From JANMQK01 sp031370485 (GTDB taxonomy: Bacteria; Acidobacteriota; Polarisedimenticolia; Gp22-AA2): DNA of 28,386 bases. Of the stretch, positions 24,758 to 28,386 are shown one piece after another. The notes under the pieces are model-generated. The model did no database searches. It worked only from the letters and a program-made list of their open reading frames with translations, and was not told the DNA's origin. Both the position numbers and the translations under genes were made by a program. Location of the stretch: positions 1 to 28,386 of the forward strand of contig JANMQK010000141.1 of the NCBI GenBank assembly GCA_031370485.1. The letters run 5' to 3'. How positions within the stretch are numbered: position 1 is the first letter of the stretch; each line of letters starts with the position of its first letter.

Positions 24758-25477
24758 ATGTCCTATTACCGCACACAGTACCGCCCCGAAATCGGGCTTG
24801 GTGGCCACATCACTCCTGGCATCAAGGCGCTGATTCTCGCGAATGTGGGCGTGTTCGTCCTCCAGATGGTGGCGCGCTATACGGGCGAGCCGGGCATCGA
24901 GCTGATTTTCGGGCTCACGCCTTCCTCCTTGTTCCGCCACCTCTGGATCTGGCAGGTGTTCACCTACATGTTTCTTCATTCCACGAACTGGCTGGGACAC
25001 CTGCTGCTCAACATGCTGATGCTCTGGATGTTCGGCTGCGAGGTCGAGCGTGTCTGGGGGACCCGGACCTTCATCCGTTACTACCTGCTCTGCGGCACCG
25101 GCGCGGGGGTGATGACGACTCTCTTCAATGGCTACTTCTTCCCCAACAGCACGACGATTGGCGCCTCCGGCGCCGTCTTCGGCGTGATGCTGGCCTACGG
25201 CATGCTCTTTCCCAACAGACAAATCCTCTTCTGGTTCATCTTCCCCATGCGGGCCATCACCTTCGTGCTGCTCTGCGTTGGCATCGAGATGTTCTCGCTA
25301 TTGAGCCTGCAGGACGGCGTGGCCCATTTCGCCCACCTGGGCGGCATGCTGTTCGGATACCTTTACATGAAGCGGGTGTGGCGAATCCGCGAGTTCGTGG
25401 AGGAGATCCGCTGGAAGATCCGGCGCCGCCGCTTCAAGATCCTGCAGCGCGATGACAAGAACTACCCCTACCATTGA
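24758..25477 (+). CDS. rhomboid family intramembrane serine protease
   Basis: A 239-residue membrane protein with six predicted membrane segments. The catalytic serine is S137 in IGASGAVFGVMLAYGML, and the base is H193 in VAHFAHLGGMLFGYLYM. H81 and N85 in LGHLLLNMLMLWMFG provide the oxyanion hole. Loop 1 contains WIWQVFTYMFLH and ERVWGTRTFIRYY, matching the conserved WR-type element. The protein cleaves transmembrane segments of other membrane proteins; its substrate is unknown. The C-terminus is a basic cytoplasmic tail (RWKIRRRRFKILQRDDKN). It is convergent with the exported-protein gene, 30 bases away. Confidence 0.93.
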   Translation: MSYYRTQYRPEIGLGGHITPGIKALILANVGVFVLQMVARYTGEPGIELIFGLTPSSLFRHLWIWQVFTYMFLHSTNWLGHLLLNMLMLWMFGCEVERVWGTRTFIRYYLLCGTGAGVMTTLFNGYFFPNSTTIGASGAVFGVMLAYGMLFPNRQILFWFIFPMRAITFVLLCVGIEMFSLLSLQDGVAHFAHLGGMLFGYLYMKRVWRIREFVEEIRWKIRRRRFKILQRDDKNYPYH

Positions 25478-25507
25478 GAATCGAAAAACCGGCCGGTATC
25501 CAGTAGG

Positions 25508-26434
25508 CTAGCGGCAGAGCGAGGCGAGTGCCGAGGTTGCCGCGTCCGGGCCGAAGTTGCGCGACAGAGGGGTCGGAACGGGAAGCTGGCGGACGAGACC
25601 GACCGTGCCGTCCGTGAATGCGACAACCAATGCGGCGTGCAGGGTGGCGTTGGGGATCACGAGGGCCTGCCTCGCGCACCCGGGGCTGGACGCCACGGTC
25701 CAAATCGCGGTGAAGGGTTCGACATCGAGTGTTATGCCCCGGGCCCTCTCCCCGATCGGCATGGGCGGAAGCGTTCCCCATCCCGGCACGCCCGTGCAGG
25801 TGCCGGCCTTCCGGGGGTCGCAGGCGCCGATCACGACCGGGACATCGGTCCCACCGTCCGGCTGGGGGTTTCCGAAGCCCCCCCGGCCAGGGCTTCCGCC
25901 CGGGCCTGCGGTCTGAAGGCCAGCCAGAAGGGGTCGCGGGGCCGCGAACAGGTTCCCGCGCGACAGATCGAGCGGGGCGTACATGTACTGCCCCGCCTCC
26001 ACGGAAGCGAAGAACAGGTATGAGCCGTTCGCCGAGTTCCCGGCGAGCGGCAGGATGTCGTCACCCCGCCCGAAGGTCAGATCGTGGACGTTCCTCCAAC
26101 GCCCCTTCACGAATCGCGCGTAGGCGATCTTGAGCGCCACTCCATCGGACCGGCTCCACAGGAGGACCGGCGATCCGGTGGCCGGGTCGAGCGCGAGGGA
26201 GGGGAAGGCGTCCCGGGCGCGATCGCCGGTGCGGGGGACATGGCCGACTTTGACCTTTCCGCCGTATTCGACTGAGTAGAAAAGCCCCCGCCCGGCCTCC
26301 CAAACGGAGAGGACGGCGCCCCCCTGCATCTCCACGGAGGTCGCGGCCAGGACCGGGGACACTGCGGCCAGCAGGAAGGCGCACGCCAGCAGCGTCATCC
26401 CGACCGCACGTCCCTGGACCGATTTCCAACTCAC
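25508..26434 (-). CDS. exported protein of unknown function
   Basis: A 308-residue protein from GTG 26434, which has a perfect AGGAGG seven bases upstream; the longer frame reading to 26743 runs through the TPR gene and is not real. Residues 1-31 are a signal peptide (GMTLLACAFLLAAVSPVLAA). The mature part has repeated beta-strand-like stretches with aromatic residues, e.g. VLSVWEAGRGLFYSVEYGG and FPSLALDPATGSPVLLWSRS, the latter like one blade of a beta-propeller or sialidase-type repeat (Asp-box-like). It also has a Gly/Pro-rich loop (GPGGSPGRGGFGNPQPDGG) and four cysteines in the mature part, possibly as disulfides. I do not recognise the family. It is the last gene of the XRE-TPR operon; the TPR stop codon (TAG) precedes its Shine-Dalgarno directly. 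Confidence 0.7.
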   Translation of the reverse strand: MSWKSVQGRAVGMTLLACAFLLAAVSPVLAATSVEMQGGAVLSVWEAGRGLFYSVEYGGKVKVGHVPRTGDRARDAFPSLALDPATGSPVLLWSRSDGVALKIAYARFVKGRWRNVHDLTFGRGDDILPLAGNSANGSYLFFASVEAGQYMYAPLDLSRGNLFAAPRPLLAGLQTAGPGGSPGRGGFGNPQPDGGTDVPVVIGACDPRKAGTCTGVPGWGTLPPMPIGERARGITLDVEPFTAIWTVASSPGCARQALVIPNATLHAALVVAFTDGTVGLVRQLPVPTPLSRNFGPDAATSALASLCR

Positions 26435-26445
26435 CGTCAAGCCTC

Positions 26446-27357
26446 CTAGCACGGGTTTTTCAGGTTGATGATGCTGCTGACGTCGAAAGTTCGCAGGAAG
26501 TCCTTGAGCACCGCCACGTGCGGATAGAGCTCCTGCAGCTTTCCGAAATAGAAATCGCTCTCCTGCTCGTTCCCCATCAGAAGGTTGATCTCCCCGAGCA
26601 GATAATAGCAATTCTTCAGGATGTCCTTGTAGTCCTGGGTTTCCGCCAGCGCGAGCGCCTTTTCCCCGAATTCCGCGCCACGCTTCAACTCCTTCAGCTG
26701 CATGTACGCGAAGCTCAGGTCCTGATAACACTCGCCGACGCACCGCGTGTTGTCGTTGTTCAGCGCGATCTGCAGCGCCTCGAGGATGATGGCGATTCCC
26801 TGCCGATAACGCTTCTTCAGCAGAAGACAGTATCCGAGGTTTTCCTTGATGTAGTCGATGGGGTAGGAGGTGCCCAGACCCCCCTTCTGGCTGATCGACA
26901 GGGCGAAGCGGTACTCCGCCATCGCGTCATCCAGGTAGCTCATGTTCATGTAGATGTTGGCGATCAGGTTGTGACAGGTCGCCTTCCAGGCATAGTTGTC
27001 GATCGATTCGCAGGCCCGCAGGGCACGCTTCGCATAGAAAAGGGCTTTATCCAGACGGCCCTGCTTCCGCAGGGCGCTGGCGAGATTCGAGGAGCAGACG
27101 AAGACGGTCTGCGGGTCCTGGGTCTTGAGGAGCAACTCGCGCAGACCATGCTCGGCTTCCTGGATTTCGCCGACGGCCAGCCGGGCCGTGCTGAGATTGC
27201 AGATCGCCTTGATGACGCACTCGTCGTCCTGCAGGTCCTCGGCGAGACGGCGGGCCGACTCGAACACCTCGATGGCCTTGCGGAAATCGCCGCGGCGGAC
27301 GAACAGGGTTCCTTCCCTGGTCAGCTCGGTGTAATGGTCGATCGGGTCCGCGGGCAT
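26446..27357 (-). CDS. tetratricopeptide (TPR) repeat protein
   Basis: A 303-residue all-helical protein made of about seven TPR-like units, e.g. GTLFVRRGDFRKAIEVFESA, SSNLASALRKQGRLDKALFY, HNLIANIYMNMSYLDDAMAE, ENLGYCLLLKKRYRQGIAII and CYYLLGEINLLMGNEQESDF. TPRs are protein or peptide binding scaffolds. ATG 27357 is chosen; it is 11 bases after the XRE gene stop. There is no DNA-binding domain in it, but it lies directly after an XRE regulator, so together they resemble a split version of the XRE-TPR peptide-sensing regulators (RRNPP type). That comparison is inference; no peptide pheromone gene was recognised. Confidence 0.83.
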   Translation of the reverse strand: MPADPIDHYTELTREGTLFVRRGDFRKAIEVFESARRLAEDLQDDECVIKAICNLSTARLAVGEIQEAEHGLRELLLKTQDPQTVFVCSSNLASALRKQGRLDKALFYAKRALRACESIDNYAWKATCHNLIANIYMNMSYLDDAMAEYRFALSISQKGGLGTSYPIDYIKENLGYCLLLKKRYRQGIAIILEALQIALNNDNTRCVGECYQDLSFAYMQLKELKRGAEFGEKALALAETQDYKDILKNCYYLLGEINLLMGNEQESDFYFGKLQELYPHVAVLKDFLRTFDVSSIINLKNPC

Positions 27358-27368
27358 CTGGCTGCGCC

Positions 27369-27731
27369 TCAGCTTGTCTTGCGGTCTTTGTCCTCGAGCT
27401 GCAGCTTGAACTGCATGAAATCCTGCACTTCCTCCTGGGCTCGTACCGAAAGCTTCTGGTAATGCCTGAGAATCTCCGCGTCGACGGTCTTGGCGTGTGC
27501 GGCCGCGTCCTCGTGAAAGAACTCGGCGATGTTCATCTCGAAGATGGAGAGAATCTTGAACAGGGCTTCGAGGCTGACCTTGTACTCTCCGTTTTCCATG
27601 CGGCACAGATCGGACTGTTGTATGCCGATCCGGCTCGCCAGATCGGCCTGCGTGAGCGCTCGATCCTTGCGCAGCGCACGGATTCTGGACCCCACCAGGA
27701 GGGACTGCCGCTTAAATTTTGGCGTCATCAT
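27369..27731 (-). CDS. XRE-family transcriptional regulator
   Basis: A 120-residue protein with a Cro/CI-type helix-turn-helix at about 15-70: RIRALRKDRALTQADLASRI, GIQQSDLCRMENGEYKVSLE, ALFKILSIFEMNIAEFF. The C-terminal 45 residues are charged and helical (ILRHYQKLSVRAQEEVQDFM) and may mediate dimerisation or contact with the TPR protein. ATG 27731 or ATG 27728 is the start; an AGGGA lies about eight to nine bases before. Just upstream are three CCCTG repeats at 10-11 base spacing, which could be its own operator. It is divergent from the RpoD-like sigma factor. Confidence 0.87.
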   Translation of the reverse strand: MMTPKFKRQSLLVGSRIRALRKDRALTQADLASRIGIQQSDLCRMENGEYKVSLEALFKILSIFEMNIAEFFHEDAAAHAKTVDAEILRHYQKLSVRAQEEVQDFMQFKLQLEDKDRKTS

Positions 27732-27740
27732 TGAACTTTT

Positions 27741-27766
27741 CCCTGGTTATTCCCTGAAATGCCCTG
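27741..27766. promoter_or_regulatory. three phased CCCTG repeats, candidate XRE operator
   Basis: CCCTG occurs at 27741-27745, 27752-27756 and 27762-27766, with starts 11 and 10 bases apart, one helical turn each. The flanks are similar (TTCCCTG, TTCCCTG, TGCCCTG). The copy nearest the XRE start also serves as its Shine-Dalgarno (AGGG on the minus strand), which weakens but does not remove the operator reading. Confidence 0.35.
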
Positions 27767-27811
27767 ATAAATCAATGGCTTGAGCCTGATGTCCGGAAAG
27801 CAACGAGGCTC

Positions 27812-27840
27812 TTGACATGCTTGGGGTCGGGCCATATACT
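27812..27840 (+). promoter_or_regulatory. near-consensus sigma70 promoter for the RpoD-like gene
   Basis: TTGACA (27812-27817), exactly 17 bases, TATACT (27835-27840): 11 of 12 bases match consensus. Predicted transcription start near 27847, about 290 bases before the sigma factor ATG. Confidence 0.75.
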
Positions 27841-27846
27841 TGTGCT

Positions 27847-28137
27847 GTCAGCTCACACACAAAGGCCTTTCGCCGCGTCAATAACTTGATTAAGCGAATT
27901 CGGCGTGACGGGCAATTCATCGGGCGCCACCCTTTCGAGGGGAACGTTGAGCTGTGCTTTGATCTACCCACCGCAGCCCTGCTTCCTAACGGCAACCCTG
28001 AGACTGAACCGGCCAACTATGAAGCCAGTGGGCCTCAAAAATTTGACGTAAATCTATTGCGCAATCGTAATGAAGTCAAGGGAAAACGGGCCGGGCGGCA
28101 TTTTAATAGACAAGGTCATGGGGAGGTTGCAAACTAG
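27847..28137 (+). other. unexplained leader upstream of the sigma factor gene
   Basis: About 290 transcribed bases without a convincing gene. Base composition is clearly lower in GC than the rest of the window. CAGCTCA (27849-27855) and TGAGCTG (27948-27954) can pair around a region with CGCCG/CGGCG and CCCT-TTCG-AGGG stems, so a structured RNA is possible. One plus-strand frame is open from 27817 to a TAG touching the sigma ATG, but its only ATG lies in the -35 box. It could be a regulatory 5' UTR or a small RNA; I cannot assign an Rfam family by eye. Confidence 0.35.
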
Positions 28138-28386
28138 ATGGCTAAAGGGTCATTTGACCGGAGCTCCTGTATCTCCAAGTACTTGCAGGAGATTAGCGAA
28201 TACCCGCTCCTCAGCAAGGAGCAGGAGCACGCCATTGCCGTCCGGATGCGCAAGGGCACCGGCGACGCCACCTACCACGATCTTGTGCAATCCAACCTCA
28301 GCTTCGTCGTCAAGATCGCCAGTGAATACAAGAACATGGGGTTGCCCTTCGAGGACCTTTTGAACGAAGGGAACATCGGACTGATC
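28138..28386 (+). CDS. RpoD-like sigma70 factor, N-terminal part (cut by window edge)
   Basis: Eighty-three codons are visible from ATG 28138, with GGGGAGG about 11 bases upstream. The product starts directly at region 1.2, SKYLQEISEYPLLSKEQEHA, followed by AIAVRMRKGTG and region 2.1, LVQSNLSFVVKIASEYKNMG and LPFEDLLNEGNIGLI. Region 1.1 of primary RpoD is missing, so this is either a short primary sigma as in some phyla or a group 2 (RpoS/SigB-like) alternative sigma. Regions 2.4, 3 and 4 lie beyond the window. It has a strong promoter and a long leader, and is divergent from an XRE regulator. Confidence 0.9.
   Translation, partial: MAKGSFDRSSCISKYLQEISEYPLLSKEQEHAIAVRMRKGTGDATYHDLVQSNLSFVVKIASEYKNMGLPFEDLLNEGNIGLI

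Noticed and set aside
25489..25498. ACCGGCCGGT palindrome between the convergent rhomboid and exported-protein genes
   Set aside because: Too short, no loop and no T-run on either strand; not a convincing terminator.
27817..28137. A 106-codon plus-strand frame ending just before the sigma ATG
   Set aside because: Its only ATG lies inside the -35 box, so it would not be on the transcript; no Shine-Dalgarno or protein-like pattern was seen.

Overview
The window is about 28.4 kb of high-GC bacterial DNA with dense, mostly chromosomal housekeeping genes, many joined by 4-base ATGA start/stop overlaps. Shine-Dalgarno sites and near-consensus sigma70 promoters (TTGACA, 17-base spacer, TATAnT-like) are easy to find, so the host uses ordinary bacterial expression signals. 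The gene mix (paired M16 peptidases, a CxxC HNH protein, LarC, FkbM methyltransferase, an RpoD-like sigma without region 1.1, high GC) would fit an uncultured Acidobacteriota-like or similar Gram-negative lineage. That assignment is inference and weak. No tRNA, rRNA, CRISPR, transposase or integrase was seen.

Region by region. Positions 1-3042 (minus): a partial P1-family (DmpA-type) peptidase, a MOSC protein, an FkbM methyltransferase and a small membrane protein. Positions 3175-5962 (minus) form an accessory, partly decayed patch: a frameshifted GNAT, a frameshifted SRPBCC/AHSA1 protein, a small membrane protein, a truncated second GNAT, and a HEPN-domain protein flanked by integron attC-like heptamers. 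Positions 5963-6916: DUF309 protein divergent from a thioredoxin-coupled arsenate reductase. Positions 6942-12455 (minus) look like one operon: sirtuin, larC, an unknown 99-aa protein, metG, tatD and a zinc-ribbon/DUF2007-like protein. It is driven from a divergent promoter region shared with an APC-type amino acid permease (12613-14424).

Positions 14402-18473 (minus) hold a translationally coupled set: MFS transporter, catalytic M16 peptidase, non-catalytic M16 partner. An asparaginase-like protein (18694-19752) is divergent from it. Next comes a decayed ECF sigma factor locus (19844-20503), then thioredoxin and a TlpA-like exported thiol-disulfide protein with an intrinsic terminator embedded in its signal-peptide codons, hflX and D-Ala-D-Ala ligase (overlapping), an HNH endonuclease-like protein and a rhomboid protease whose promoter predicts a leaderless mRNA.

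The right end (25508-28386) carries a minus-strand XRE regulator - TPR protein - exported protein operon with helically phased CCCTG repeats in front of it. Divergent from it is an RpoD-like sigma factor, cut by the window end, with a consensus promoter and an unexplained leader of about 290 nt.

The points most worth a second look are the HEPN cassette-like unit with attC-like ends, the terminator inside tlpA, the long sigma-factor leader facing the XRE/TPR operon, and the clusters of small indels in accessory genes.
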